Shown: positions 38,510 to 48,229 of the stretch, in pieces | Numbering within the stretch: position 1 is the first letter of the stretch | Layout: the number at the start of each line of letters is the position of its first letter | NCBI RefSeq assembly: GCF_014191055.1 | Contig: NZ_JACHWB010000005.1 | Location: 62,001 to 126,000, forward strand | Reading direction: 5' to 3' | Source of the DNA: Microvirga lupini | GTDB lineage: Bacteria; Pseudomonadota; Alphaproteobacteria; Rhizobiales; Beijerinckiaceae | Length of the DNA stretch: 64,000 bases | Notes under the pieces: model-generated | Databases searched by the model: none | Seen by the model: only the letters and a program-made list of their open reading frames with translations | What the model was told of the DNA's origin: nothing | Program-made: the position numbers and the translations under genes

Positions 38510-39670
38510 ATGGACCTGATCACCTCCACCGACGCCCTGGCCGCCGCCTGCGACCGCCTCAGCCAGCACCCGTTCGTCACCGTCGACACGGAATTCCTGC
38601 GCGAGACCACCTATTACCCGAAGCTCTGCCTGATCCAGATGGCGGGTCCTGATCCGGCCGATGCCGTGCTGATCGACCCGCTCGCCGAGGGCATGAGCCT
38701 CGAGCCGTTCATGGCCCTCATGGCGAACCGGAATGTCGTGAAGGTCTTCCATTCCGCCCGGCAGGACCTGGAGATCGTCTGGAATCTCGGGGGCATCGTG
38801 CCCGAGCCCCTGTTCGACACCCAGGTTGCCGCCATGGTCTGCGGCTACGGGGACTCGGTGTCCTACGAGCAGCTGACCAACGATCTCGCCAAGGCGAAGA
38901 TCGACAAGTCCTCCCGCTTCACCGACTGGTCGCGCCGCCCCTTGAGCGACGCCCAGCTCACCTATGCCCTGTCCGACGTTACCCATCTGGTGAAGGTCTA
39001 CGAGGCGCTGGTCAGCCAGCTGCAGGCGAACGGCCGGCTCGAATGGCTCGGCGAGGAGATGGCGATCCTCACCTCGCCCGAGACCTATCAGGCTGATCCC
39101 GACAATGCCTGGCGCCGCCTCGCCGGCCGCCTGCGCAAGCAGCGGGAGATCGCCGTGCTCATGGAGGTTGCCTCCTGGCGCGAGCGCGAGGCGCAGAACC
39201 GCGACGTGCCACGCGGGCGCATCCTCAAGGATGACGCCGTCATCGACATCGCCACCTCGGCGCCGCGCAGCGTGGAGGCGCTTGGACGCCTGCGCACGAT
39301 TCCCAACGGGTTCGAGCGCTCCCGCACCGGCGGCGAAATTCTGGAGGCCGTGGAGCGGGCGCTCGCCCGCGATCCCGCCACGATCCCGATGCCGGAGCGC
39401 AGTCGCGGCCGCAGCAACACCGGTTCCGTGGTCGACCTGCTGAAGGTCCTGCTGAAAGCGGTGGCCGAGCAGGAGGGCGTCGCGCCGAAGATCATCGCCA
39501 CGGTCGAAGAGCTGGAAGCCATCGCCGACAGCGACAATGCCGACGTCCCCTCCCTCCACGGCTGGCGCCGCAAGCTTTTCGGCGAGAAAGCCCTGGCGCT
39601 CAAGAACGGCCAGCTCGGGCTGGTGCTGGAGCGCGGACGGGTGAAGCTCAGGGAGATTGGAGCCGCTTGA
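38510..39670 (+). CDS. rnd: Ribonuclease D
   Basis: RNase D is a 3'-5' exonuclease acting on tRNA precursors and other structured RNA. The 386-residue protein has the DEDD exonuclease motifs in order: [10 protein letters not shown] (ExoI), [14 protein letters not shown] (ExoII) and [17 protein letters not shown] (ExoIII, DEDDy type). An HRDC domain follows (about 205-290). [10 protein letters not shown] at 38510 is the family-like start; an ATG at 38492 adds six residues. Many relatives have rnd beside aspS, as I recall; here an accessory block separates them. Confidence 0.93.
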   Translation: MDLITSTDALAAACDRLSQHPFVTVDTEFLRETTYYPKLCLIQMAGPDPADAVLIDPLAEGMSLEPFMALMANRNVVKVFHSARQDLEIVWNLGGIVPEPLFDTQVAAMVCGYGDSVSYEQLTNDLAKAKIDKSSRFTDWSRRPLSDAQLTYALSDVTHLVKVYEALVSQLQANGRLEWLGEEMAILTSPETYQADPDNAWRRLAGRLRKQREIAVLMEVASWREREAQNRDVPRGRILKDDAVIDIATSAPRSVEALGRLRTIPNGFERSRTGGEILEAVERALARDPATIPMPERSRGRSNTGSVVDLLKVLLKAVAEQEGVAPKIIATVEELEAIADSDNADVPSLHGWRRKLFGEKALALKNGQLGLVLERGRVKLREIGAA

Positions 39671-39692
39671 GCTGACGATCGTCAGCTCAAGC
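39665..39692. repeat. Perfect 28-base palindrome over the rnd stop codon
   Basis: GCTTGAGCTGAC-GATC-GTCAGCTCAAGC is fully self-complementary and contains the rnd TGA. It could fold into a 12-pair hairpin in the mRNA or serve as a protein site. There is no T-run after it. Confidence 0.6.
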
Positions 39693-39739
39693 CAAAGCCT
39701 CCTACACGGCCGGCTACGCCGAGCCCCCTGCCACCATGC

Positions 39740-39765
39740 AATAAGGCGGCCCAAGCCGCCTTATT
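39740..39765. terminator. Bidirectional terminator between rnd and the large RTX gene
   Basis: A perfect eleven-pair stem AATAAGGCGGC / GCCGCCTTATT with a CCAA loop lies between the convergent rnd and RTX genes. AT pairs at the base of the stem supply U-rich ends in both directions. Confidence 0.75.
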
Positions 39766-39803
39766 GTTCATCTCATTGCCGCCGAACACGGCAGGTCTGC
39801 GCA

Positions 39804-41963
39804 TCAGATCACGAAGATATCGAGATGGGAGAGGGCCAGGCCCTTTTTGACCTGGGCGAACTCGATCGCCTTGCCTTTGCCCGATCCGTCGGCATCGTAG
39901 GACAGCACACCGGTCTTCTTGTTGTAGACGACGTAGTCGTTCTTATCGCTGGCCTTGGTGCCGGTGGCGAAGAAGTCCTTCTTCAGCGTGCCGGTCTTCT
40001 TCAGCTTCGTGAAGATCTTGTTCTCCAGCCGGATCGTGTCGTCCTTCGCCGAGAAATCGGCAATGGTGTCGAAATTGACCTTCCGATCAGTCGTAGAGGT
40101 CCCAAGCTTCGTGTCGAACACGAAGCTGTCCTTGCCCTTGCTGCCCGAGAGCAGATCGTTGCCGGAGCCGCCATGGAGCTTGTCGTCGCCCGACCCGCCA
40201 TAAAGCTTGTCGTTGCCGTCCAGCCCCTTGAGGGTGTCCTTGCCCACATTGCCCTTCAGGGTGTTGGCGGCGCTGGAACCGGTGAGGCTGTAGGACTTCC
40301 GGCTCGAGACGTTGGCGAACAGAACCTCCTCCACCTCCGCGCCGACATCGAGCTGATAGCTGGTGCCGGTCACGACGACCTTGTCATAGCCGCCGCCTGC
40401 GGTCTCAACCACCTGATCGCGTCCGATGACATGATAAGTGTCATTGCCGCCGGAGCCCTGCAGCACCGCCGAGCCGTTGCCGTAAAAGGTGTCATTGTGG
40501 CGCGAGCCGATCAGGCGCTCGATGGATGAGTACACGTCGCCTGCCGCATCGCCGCCCGTGCCACCCTGCATGCTAGCCACAACTCCCGACGCGGCATGAG
40601 CGAAAGTGACCGTGTCGAAGCCATCGCCGCCTGCGATGCCATCCGCCCCGCCCCCGCCTTCGATCAGGTCGTTTCCTCCACCGGCATCGAAGACATCGCC
40701 AAAACCTGTCCCGATCCAGTCATTGCTGAGCGCCAGCTTTTGTGCAGTGAGCGTCCTGGACGAGAGCTCAATGCCCGCCTCGCGCGGATCGATGATCTTC
40801 ACACGGATCGTCGGCTCGCCGTCATGCCACCAGCTGACCGCCACGCGGCCATCCTCCAGGGTCGTGATGCTCGGCATCCTGCCATTGTTCCATCCGTCAG
40901 GAGCGTGGATGGTGATGGCGCTACCGTCCGCCGTCCCGTCTGCTTTGTAAGCCTGGCTCTTCACCTTGTACCCAGGCGCACCGTTGTCGAGCTGGCCGAA
41001 ATCGGCCCAGGTGACCATAAAGCGACCGTCCTTGAGAGCGGTCACCACCGGGTCAATTTCCACACCGGCCGGAGGGGTGATCTCGAAGGCAGTTGTCCGC
41101 TGCGAACCGTCGCTGTTGAACACACGAGCCCAGATGCCGTACTCATGGACAGGTGTGCTTCCTTCATCCAGTTTCCACGTTACGACGAAACCGCCATCCT
41201 CCAGTTTCGCGATCTGCGGATCGATCTGAACGGTATTCTCGCTGTCTGGGCGTATGTCGCCTATGATGAGATCGACGATCTTGCTTCCATCGGCGTCGAT
41301 GATCCGCCCAGCTAACTTCACGGCATTGGTAACCGTCCCCTCGGTCCAGAGGATCACGGAGGATCCGTCATCCAAACCCTGAATAACGGGCTTTGCTGTC
41401 TGATAGGCCTGGGTCTGCCCGAGAGACGCTACCGGGCCAACACGGACACCATTGCTGTCGTAACGTGCAAGCCACATCTCGACGTAATCTTCATTCTCCG
41501 GAGGCTGATGGTCCCGCCATGTAATAGCGAACCCGCCATCGCTGAGTGTCGTGATCCCCGGCTGAACCAAAGCATGGGCTGACGGAATGCTGATCCCATC
41601 GTTGACCTGGAACTCAGTGCCTATCTTATTGCCATCGACGCTGAAGAGCTGCCCCCAGATATCGGCATTCTCGCTGTTGTCCAAATAGGCTCTTTGATCC
41701 GTCCAGACGGCCACGAACCGGCCGTCGGCCAGAGCTGTGATGTTCGGGAATTGCTGCTCACCTACCGAAGTTGTGTTGAGGGTGAACTGGCTGCCTCGGA
41801 GCGAGCCGTCTGCGTTTAGGATCTGCGCACGGACTTCCTGCGCGTCGTTATCGACCCAGGCCACCACGAAACGGCCGTCGGCCAAAGCCGTGATGTGCGG
41901 TTCATCGTTATCTCCGAGGCCGTTTACGTAGATGTCCGCGCCCCAGAATGCAGAAGTTCCCAT
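39804..41963 (-). CDS. Large RTX-repeat secreted protein (719 aa)
   Basis: The N-terminal 400 residues are about seven degenerate repeats of some 55-60 residues. Each has a core like PHITALADGRFVVAWVD and a partner like VRAQILNADGSLRGSQF, suggesting a beta-propeller. RTX nonapeptides follow (LIEGGGGADGIAGGDG; GNDKLYGGSGDDKLHGGSGN), then a type I secretion tail ending LALSHLDIFVI. The tail shares the YDADG-x2-KGKAIEFAQ block with the small RTX protein at 267. There is no signal peptide and no protease motif. AGGG lies about nine bases before the ATG. A function in adhesion or surface coating is possible but unproven. Confidence 0.85.
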   Translation of the reverse strand: MGTSAFWGADIYVNGLGDNDEPHITALADGRFVVAWVDNDAQEVRAQILNADGSLRGSQFTLNTTSVGEQQFPNITALADGRFVAVWTDQRAYLDNSENADIWGQLFSVDGNKIGTEFQVNDGISIPSAHALVQPGITTLSDGGFAITWRDHQPPENEDYVEMWLARYDSNGVRVGPVASLGQTQAYQTAKPVIQGLDDGSSVILWTEGTVTNAVKLAGRIIDADGSKIVDLIIGDIRPDSENTVQIDPQIAKLEDGGFVVTWKLDEGSTPVHEYGIWARVFNSDGSQRTTAFEITPPAGVEIDPVVTALKDGRFMVTWADFGQLDNGAPGYKVKSQAYKADGTADGSAITIHAPDGWNNGRMPSITTLEDGRVAVSWWHDGEPTIRVKIIDPREAGIELSSRTLTAQKLALSNDWIGTGFGDVFDAGGGNDLIEGGGGADGIAGGDGFDTVTFAHAASGVVASMQGGTGGDAAGDVYSSIERLIGSRHNDTFYGNGSAVLQGSGGNDTYHVIGRDQVVETAGGGYDKVVVTGTSYQLDVGAEVEEVLFANVSSRKSYSLTGSSAANTLKGNVGKDTLKGLDGNDKLYGGSGDDKLHGGSGNDLLSGSKGKDSFVFDTKLGTSTTDRKVNFDTIADFSAKDDTIRLENKIFTKLKKTGTLKKDFFATGTKASDKNDYVVYNKKTGVLSYDADGSGKGKAIEFAQVKKGLALSHLDIFVI

Positions 41964-42246
41964 TATGTTTATCCCTGTTGGTGATTCGATTACTGACTGC
42001 CTATAACAGGACGGCGAAGAAATGCTTTATCGTTTAAGCATACCTTCTTTGGTCAGACATAGTTTCCTTAGGGAATGTTGCATGTGCGCTACGGCACCTT
42101 GGCTGTAACATCAGCGTCTTGAGGGACTGTATTCAGAACGAAAAGGCGTAGCTGGTCAGATCGTCAGCCCAGGAGATGCGGCCAACGACGGATATGCAGC
42201 CCCGAGAAACGCTGCTCACCTCATCTCGAGATGGGTGGGGATGGCG
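41964..42246. other. Spacer upstream of the large RTX gene
   Basis: The 283 bases have lower GC than their surroundings near 41990-42070 and should contain the RTX promoter. A 12-base palindrome CATCTCGAGATG (42222-42233) lies just past the Nudix stop. No RNA gene or reading frame is supported. Confidence 0.4.
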
Positions 42247-42801
42247 CTAAAGCAGTCCCTTCAGCCGCAGCAGGCCCAAGGCTGCGACAGTCGCCGCGTC
42301 CTTGATCACCCCTTCGGCAATCATCGTGAGCACGCTCTCGACCGGAAATGCGCGGCTCACCATGTCCTGCTCGGACGGCTCGCGCTGCGCTTCACCCGCC
42401 TGAAGCCCGTGAGCGAGATAGATGTGGTATCCTTGAGTCGAGTGGCCGTAACACTCGAACAGATGGCCCACATGGGTCATGGTAGTGGCCGTCAGCCCCG
42501 TCTCTTCGCGCAGCTCGGCTCGTGCGAGTTCCAGCGGATCGGTGCCGGGCGCATCCTCCCATGAGCCTTGCGGCAATTCCCAATAGCGACCCTGCACGGG
42601 ATAGCGATACTGCTCCACCAGATGGATCAGGCCATTGTGGAGGGGAACGATAACGGCGAAATCCGTCTTCTCAACCACGCCGTAGATACCGGGCGAGCCG
42701 TCCGGCCGCTCGATGGTATCCTCTCGGACTCGCATCCAACGGTTCTCGTAGACGACACGGCTCGAAAGCGTCTTGATGTCAGGACGGGTGAGCTTCGTCA
42801 T
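42247..42801 (-). CDS. Nudix hydrolase, ADP-ribose pyrophosphatase-like
   Basis: The 184-residue protein has a Nudix box GSWEDAPGTDPLELARAELR ending REETGL, in the usual place after YWELPQG. Upstream, HLVEQYRYPVQGR is typical of ADP-ribose/NDP-sugar pyrophosphatases of the NudF type. It would cleave a nucleoside diphosphate linked to a sugar; the exact substrate is not determined. It is separated from the oxygenase gene by a family B repeat. Confidence 0.85.
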   Translation of the reverse strand: MTKLTRPDIKTLSSRVVYENRWMRVREDTIERPDGSPGIYGVVEKTDFAVIVPLHNGLIHLVEQYRYPVQGRYWELPQGSWEDAPGTDPLELARAELREETGLTATTMTHVGHLFECYGHSTQGYHIYLAHGLQAGEAQREPSEQDMVSRAFPVESVLTMIAEGVIKDAATVAALGLLRLKGLL

Positions 42802-42844
42802 ACCGGCTATGCCTCACAGAAGCCGCGTGGAAGTCCTGTTCCCC

Positions 42845-42923
42845 GTCATGCCCGTACTTGTTCCGGGCATCCACGTCTTGAGGCCGATAAATGTGTGGAT
42901 GGGCGCTACAAGCGTGCCCATGA
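42845..42923. repeat. Palindromic repeat, family B copy 2
   Basis: It begins GTCATGCCCGTACTTGTTCC and ends with a diverged right arm GGGCGCTACAAGCGTGCCCATGA. Pairing is weaker than in the other copies, so this is an older or damaged copy. Confidence 0.65.
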
Positions 42924-42938
42924 GGTGAAAGCAGGCTC

Positions 42939-43652
42939 TTACCGCCCGAAGATGCCTTTGAAGAACTGGGCCAGCTTGTTGTGCTTCTTCTTGCGGTCCA
43001 CGTCGGCCTGGCTCTTCACCCAGGCGATCTGGACCACCCGGCGCTCGCCGGCGAAGGGCAGATGGCCATGCCAGGAATTGTCGGAGCGCAGGAAGGCGAA
43101 CATGGTGCCCATGGTGGGCGGCACTTCGAGCTTGTACTTGTCGTAGTTCTTCTCGTCGTAGAGAACGCGCAGGCGACCGCCTTCGTCCTGCTGCCATTCG
43201 TCATTCATGTAGACCAGCATGGTCATGACCTTGGACGGGCCATCCGTGTGGATCGAGCCGTATTTCGGCTGCGACTTCCTCATGATGGTGGTCAGGCGCG
43301 GATATTGGTGGAGATCCAGGCCGAACTTCCTGGACAGCTCCTCCGTCAGTTCGGGGCCTTCGAGCTCCTCGATGAGCTGCTTGAAGCGGCCATGGAGCTT
43401 GACCTCGTCGACGGTCAGGTAACCCGGCTTGTTGATGTCCGGAAAATCACGACGCAGGTCGTCGATGACGTCCGCCTTCAGGAGATTGGAAGCGAGAAGA
43501 TAATCGTAAGGCTCCGAGGAGCGTTCTGCATTTCTTACGGCCGCGAGATCAATCAGCTGCATGGGCATCCCCAGGTGGTTGGGCACCTCTATGCCTTGAA
43601 AGTAACCGAGCAGAGGCGCCGGATAATTAACATGAATTAGCCCAAGCGGCAT
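42939..43652 (-). CDS. 2-oxoglutarate/Fe(II)-dependent dioxygenase
   Basis: The 237-residue protein has the double-stranded beta-helix iron site of the prolyl-hydroxylase type: H135 and D137 (SIHTDGPSKV), a distal histidine in NSWHGHLPF, and the 2-oxoglutarate-binding arginine in AGERRVVQIAW. The ATG at 43652 has an excellent ribosome site (GGAGAGGAG five bases ahead), so I keep the long form although homology may begin later, near MQLIDL. The C-terminal RKKKHNK stretch is very basic. It lies 32 bases after ppx on the same strand. The substrate is unknown. Confidence 0.82.
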   Translation of the reverse strand: MPLGLIHVNYPAPLLGYFQGIEVPNHLGMPMQLIDLAAVRNAERSSEPYDYLLASNLLKADVIDDLRRDFPDINKPGYLTVDEVKLHGRFKQLIEELEGPELTEELSRKFGLDLHQYPRLTTIMRKSQPKYGSIHTDGPSKVMTMLVYMNDEWQQDEGGRLRVLYDEKNYDKYKLEVPPTMGTMFAFLRSDNSWHGHLPFAGERRVVQIAWVKSQADVDRKKKHNKLAQFFKGIFGR

Positions 43653-43684
43653 AGCTCCTCTCCAACAGCGGCTCAGCGGCTCCG

Positions 43685-45205
43685 TCAGAGGATCTCGATC
43701 ACGGCTTCCATGTTCAGAAGCTTGCCAAGGCCACGCATGCGGCCCGTCAGGCGTTCGTTGGCCAGCGGCTCCAGATGGGCCGGCAACTGCAGCACCACCT
43801 GGCCGCCACGGGCGAGCAGCGGCACCTGGGGCAGCACGCCCTCCATGGCGACCGAGACCGGATAGGCCACGCGCATCAGGGCGGCGAGCAGGCGGGCCCG
43901 CTCCAGGAGGCGCGGGCCGGCAAGCGTCCTGATGCGCGAGCCCACCTTGTCCGGCGAGAGCCCCTCATGCCGGAAGAAGATCGACAGCGCCAGATAGGCA
44001 CGGCCCGGATGGTCGAGCCCGGCGAAGGCCCCGTAGGCAATGAGGTTGAGGCTCTGCTCGCCCCGGTAATCGGGATGAGCGCGCCAGCCGATATCGGCGA
44101 GCAGGCAGGCCGCGCGGCGCAGGCGGACGTCGTACTCCACTTCGGGCAGGCCGAGGCTTCGGATGAAGGCCTCGGTCCATGCGCACAGCTCCTCTCCATG
44201 GCGCGGCGAGCGGGAGCGCAGGAGGTTGAGATCGCTGGCCGCTGCGATCAGCGGGTCGCGCTCGCGGGTCTGCGGGTCGAGCTTGTCGAACAGCACGCCC
44301 TCGCGCACGCCGAAGGCCGAGATCGCGACCTCGATCGGCTGGCCGAGGCGGATGATCTCCTCCAGGACCATGGCCCCGTAGGCGAGCAGCGGGCGGCGGG
44401 CTTCCGAGACGCTCTCGATATCCTTCAGGGTCTTGGCGTCGGCCTCTTCGACGAGGCGCAGGAAGTCGAGGCCGTCGTCAGGATCGATGAGATAGCCGTG
44501 CATCACATGGAGCGGGTAGTCCCGTGCCGCCTGATGCAGCCTGGCGAGGGCGCGCCATGTGCCGCCCACCGCGTAGAAGGTGCGGCCATGCAGGTTTTCG
44601 AGATATTCCGGTGCGCGTTCAAGGGCTTCGCGCACGATCCTCTGGGCCTTTCTCAACGAGCCGCCGCTGACGTCCTGCAGGGCGAGGCCGCCGAGCGGCA
44701 TGGTGATGCCCTGCCCCACCTGCGAGCCGCGCACGTCCACCAGCTCCAGGCTGCCGCCGCCCATATCGCCGACCATGCCATCCGGATCATGAAAGCCGGC
44801 AATGACGCCGAGCGCCGAGGCCCGCGCCTCCTCGGCGCCGGACAATAGGCTGATCGGTTGGCCGCAGGCCTTGGCGGCTGCTTCCAGGAAGGCGGGGCCG
44901 TTGGACGCATCGCGCGCCGCCGCGGTGGCGAGCACGAAGATGTCCGACACGTTCATCGTGTCGCAGAGAACCCGAAAGCGGGCGAGCGCCCGAAGGGCCC
45001 GGTCGACGGCGTCCTCGTCCAGGCGGCCGGTGGTCGCCACATGACGGCCGAGACCGCAGAGAACCTTCTCGTTGTAGATCGGCGTGACGGCGCGGGAGAG
45101 GCCCTCATAGGCCACGAGACGCACGGAGTTGGAGCCGATGTCGATGATCGCAACAGGGCGGCCGAGCTTGAGCCGTCCGGGAGCCTCGAAGCTGAGGGCC
45201 GGCAT
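43685..45205 (-). CDS. ppx: Exopolyphosphatase (Ppx/GppA family)
   Basis: This enzyme removes terminal phosphates from polyphosphate or pppGpp. The 506-residue protein has the ASKHA phosphate-binding motifs AIIDIGSNSVRLVAYEG and MVGDMGGGSLELV, and a C-terminal HD-like helical domain. The ATG at 45205 is one base past the ppk1 stop, giving tight coupling. A GTG at 45265 would add 20 residues and overlap ppk1. Making and breaking of polyphosphate are thus encoded back to back. Confidence 0.93.
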   Translation of the reverse strand: MPALSFEAPGRLKLGRPVAIIDIGSNSVRLVAYEGLSRAVTPIYNEKVLCGLGRHVATTGRLDEDAVDRALRALARFRVLCDTMNVSDIFVLATAAARDASNGPAFLEAAAKACGQPISLLSGAEEARASALGVIAGFHDPDGMVGDMGGGSLELVDVRGSQVGQGITMPLGGLALQDVSGGSLRKAQRIVREALERAPEYLENLHGRTFYAVGGTWRALARLHQAARDYPLHVMHGYLIDPDDGLDFLRLVEEADAKTLKDIESVSEARRPLLAYGAMVLEEIIRLGQPIEVAISAFGVREGVLFDKLDPQTRERDPLIAAASDLNLLRSRSPRHGEELCAWTEAFIRSLGLPEVEYDVRLRRAACLLADIGWRAHPDYRGEQSLNLIAYGAFAGLDHPGRAYLALSIFFRHEGLSPDKVGSRIRTLAGPRLLERARLLAALMRVAYPVSVAMEGVLPQVPLLARGGQVVLQLPAHLEPLANERLTGRMRGLGKLLNMEAVIEIL

Positions 45206-45206
45206 G

Positions 45207-47525
45207 CTAGCGCTGCCCGCGCTTGGCGAGCGCTTTGGGGCTTGAGGTTTTGAGGGATTTGCCACGGCCAGACAGACTTGGGTTCGTCATGAAATACTTG
45301 TGCGCGTTGAATGGTTCCTCGCCCTTGGAGGGCACGACCCGCTGACTGGTTCCGTCGGGCAGGACCGTCCAGCTCTGCTCGTTGTCGAGCAGGTTGGCGA
45401 GCATGATCTGGTCGAGCACCTGTTGGTGCACGGTGGGGTTGACGATCGGCATCAGGGCCTCGACGCGGCGGTCGAGATTGCGGGACATGAGATCCGCGGA
45501 CGAGATGTACACGTGGGCCTTCGTATTGGGCAGGCCCTGCCCGTTGCCGAAGGCGTAGATGCGCGTGTGCTCCAGGAATCGCCCGACGATGGACTTGACC
45601 CGAATATTCTCCGACAGGCCCTTGATGCCGGGCCTGAGGCAGCAGATGCCGCGCACGATGAGGTCGATCTGCACGCCGGCGGCGGAGGCATCGTAGAGCG
45701 CGTCGATGATGACGGGATCGACGAGCGAGTTGCACTTGCCCCAGATCGCGGCGGGCCGTCCGGCCTTGGCGTGGGCGATCTCCTCGTCGATGTGCTGGAG
45801 CAGACGCTTCTTGAGGGTGAGCGGTGAGACCGCCATGCGCTCCAGCTCCGCCGGCTCCGCATAGCCGGTCACGAAGTTGAAGATGCGCGACACGTCGCGA
45901 CCGATGGCCGGATCGGCGGTGAAGTAGGAGAGATCCGTGTAGATGCGCGCCGTGATCGGGTGGTAGTTGCCGGTGCCCACATGGCAATAGGTGATGAGCT
46001 GGCTGCCTTCGCGGCGTACAACCATCGACAGCTTGGCGTGGGTCTTCAGCTCGATGAAGCCGAACACCACTTGCGCGCCCGCACGCTCCAGATCGCGCGC
46101 CCAGCGGATATTGGCTTCCTCGTCGAAGCGGGCTTTCAGCTCCACCAGGGCGGTCACGGACTTGCCCGCCTCGGCGGCCTCGGCCAAAGCCGCCACGATG
46201 GGCGAGTTGGACGAGGTGCGGTAGAGCGTCTGCTTGATGGCGACGACGTTCGGATCTCGGGCCGCCTGATGCAGGAACTGCACCACCGCATCGAAGGACT
46301 CATACGGATGGTGGACGATGATGTCCTTCTCGCGGATGGCCGCGAAGCAATCGCCACTGTGCTCGCGGATGCGCTCCGGAAAGCGCGGATTGTACGGCTT
46401 GAACTTGAGGTCGGGACGCTCCAGCGCCACGAGCTGCGACAGGTCGCGCAGGCCCATCATACCCTCGACCACGAAGACTTCGTCTGCGGATACCTCCGAT
46501 TCCTCGGCCACGAAGAGGCGCAGGTCCTCAGGCATGGCCGCTTCGACCTCGAGACGGATCACGCTGCCGCGGCGGCGCTGCTTGAGCGCCGTCTCGAACA
46601 GGCGCACCAGATCCTCGGCCTCTTCCTCGACTTCGATATCGCTATCGCGGATCACCCGGAACGCGCCCTGCCCCTGCACCTCGTAGCCGGGAAAAAGCCT
46701 GCTCGTGTAGAGCACGATCATCTGCTCCAGGGCGATGAACCGGGTCGCGCCGGTCTCGGCGAAATCCGGCAGGCGGATGAAGCGCTCGCCCCGCGACGGC
46801 AGACGGATCAGGGCGTTCAGCACCTTGCCGTCGCTCTGGCGCACCAGCTTCAGGGCGATAGAGGAGCCGAGGTTCGGAATGAACGGGAACGGATGGGCCG
46901 GATCGATGGCGAGCGGCGTGAGCACCGGGAAGACATGGTTGAGGAAGTAATCCTCGAGCCAGGACGCCTCGGCCTTGGTCAGGCCCGCTCCTTCGACGAG
47001 AACGATGCCCTCCTCCAGGATCATGTCCCGCAGCTCGCGCCAGCGCCTCTGCTGATCGGAGGCGAGGTTCGACACCGCCACGGAAATCTTGGCCAGCTGC
47101 TCCTGCGGCGAGAGCCCGTCCTGGGACATGGTCGCGACGCCGGAGCGGACCTGGCCGCGCAGACCCGCGACGCGGACCATGAAGAACTCGTCCAGGTTCT
47201 CGGCCGAGATCGACAGGAAGCGCAGCTGCTCCAGGAGCGGATGATTGCCGTTGGAGGCCTCCTCCAGCACCCGCCGGTTGAACTGGAGCCAGGAGAGCTC
47301 CCGGTTGATGAATCGCTGCGGGAACTTCCGCAGGGCCGCGCCGTCGAACTCGATATCCGGCGGGGCCTTCGGCAAGGGAGCCTCGCTGACGGTCTCCACC
47401 TCTTTCAGGGCAATCGCGCTGCGCACCTCGTTCTCCGCCGCTTCTGTCTTCGGCGTCCGTTTTGCTCTGGGCTTCGTGACGGTTTCACGACGGTTCGACA
47501 ACAGGGCGTTGTTCTCGGGCTTCAC
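45207..47525 (-). CDS. ppk1: Polyphosphate kinase 1
   Basis: PPK1 reversibly polymerises the gamma-phosphate of ATP into polyphosphate. The 772-residue protein has the N-domain ([19 protein letters not shown]), the head domain, and two C-domains with the autophosphorylated histidine region [15 protein letters not shown] and the second [17 protein letters not shown]. About 55 variable residues precede the conserved N-domain. The GTG start overlaps the hdaA stop (GTGA), with GGAAGAG upstream. The operon continues into ppx. Confidence 0.95.
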   Translation of the reverse strand: MKPENNALLSNRRETVTKPRAKRTPKTEAAENEVRSAIALKEVETVSEAPLPKAPPDIEFDGAALRKFPQRFINRELSWLQFNRRVLEEASNGNHPLLEQLRFLSISAENLDEFFMVRVAGLRGQVRSGVATMSQDGLSPQEQLAKISVAVSNLASDQQRRWRELRDMILEEGIVLVEGAGLTKAEASWLEDYFLNHVFPVLTPLAIDPAHPFPFIPNLGSSIALKLVRQSDGKVLNALIRLPSRGERFIRLPDFAETGATRFIALEQMIVLYTSRLFPGYEVQGQGAFRVIRDSDIEVEEEAEDLVRLFETALKQRRRGSVIRLEVEAAMPEDLRLFVAEESEVSADEVFVVEGMMGLRDLSQLVALERPDLKFKPYNPRFPERIREHSGDCFAAIREKDIIVHHPYESFDAVVQFLHQAARDPNVVAIKQTLYRTSSNSPIVAALAEAAEAGKSVTALVELKARFDEEANIRWARDLERAGAQVVFGFIELKTHAKLSMVVRREGSQLITYCHVGTGNYHPITARIYTDLSYFTADPAIGRDVSRIFNFVTGYAEPAELERMAVSPLTLKKRLLQHIDEEIAHAKAGRPAAIWGKCNSLVDPVIIDALYDASAAGVQIDLIVRGICCLRPGIKGLSENIRVKSIVGRFLEHTRIYAFGNGQGLPNTKAHVYISSADLMSRNLDRRVEALMPIVNPTVHQQVLDQIMLANLLDNEQSWTVLPDGTSQRVVPSKGEEPFNAHKYFMTNPSLSGRGKSLKTSSPKALAKRGQR

Positions 47526-48229
47526 TCGTTCTCTTCCGTTTCCTGGTCTTCCGCTTCCTGCGCAGCGCCAAGGATCTCGGCCGCGATCGCCCGCGAGACG
47601 CGCCGACCCCGGCTCAAGGCCTCCCGGTCGAGGAGAGCCACGACCTCGGAGGCCTTCGCGAGCGAGCGTTCGATCCGCAGAGCAATATAATCGACAACGG
47701 AGGTATCGACCACGAGTTGCCTGTCGACGAACAGCTTCACCAGCACCGCCTTGAGCAGCGCATCGTCCGGCGCGTCCAGGGCGACGCTGGGCGCCAGCCG
47801 CAGGCGCGACAGGAGATCGGGCGTCTTCAGGGACCAGCGGTCGGGCGGCGTTTCGCAGGTTATGAGCAGCGACGCCCTCTTCTCCCTGGCCAGGTTCAGG
47901 AGATGGAACAGGGCCGCCTCGTCGCGCTCACCCCGGTCCATATCCTCGATGGCGAGCGCCCCATTCGAGACGAGGTGCGGGACCTTGTCATGGGTGATCG
48001 CACTGGCATCCACCGTCCAGGCGTGGGCGTTCGTCGCCCAGATGGAGGCGAGATGGCTCTTGCCGCTGCCGCGGGGTCCCACGAGAAGGAGGATCGTGTC
48101 CGGCCAGTCGGGCCAGCTCTCGATGAGGCCATAGGCCTGCTCGTTGGAGGGGCTGACGAGAAAGTCCTCGGCCCCGAAGCGGGGATCCAGGGGAAGGTCG
48201 AAGGCCAGCTGCTTGGGGGCCTCACGCAT
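47522..48229 (-). CDS. hdaA: HdaA, DnaA-related regulator of replication initiation
   Basis: In alphaproteobacteria HdaA binds the sliding clamp and promotes ATP hydrolysis by DnaA, preventing re-initiation. The 235-residue protein begins with a clamp-binding-like motif KQLAFDLP. It has an AAA module with Walker [13 protein letters not shown] and a Walker B-like [10 protein letters not shown]. There is no DNA-binding domain IV. The ATG at 48229 overlaps the end of the PerM-like gene by eight bases; the longer frame to 48406 is inside that gene. Confidence 0.9.
   Translation of the reverse strand: MREAPKQLAFDLPLDPRFGAEDFLVSPSNEQAYGLIESWPDWPDTILLLVGPRGSGKSHLASIWATNAHAWTVDASAITHDKVPHLVSNGALAIEDMDRGERDEAALFHLLNLAREKRASLLITCETPPDRWSLKTPDLLSRLRLAPSVALDAPDDALLKAVLVKLFVDRQLVVDTSVVDYIALRIERSLAKASEVVALLDREALSRGRRVSRAIAAEILGAAQEAEDQETEENE

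Noticed and set aside
42222-42233. CATCTCGAGATG palindrome after the Nudix gene, considered as a terminator
   Set aside because: The stem is short and has no T-run on either strand.
45960-47690. A 576-codon plus-strand frame opposite ppk1
   Set aside because: It is antisense to ppk1, which is fully supported by its motifs.
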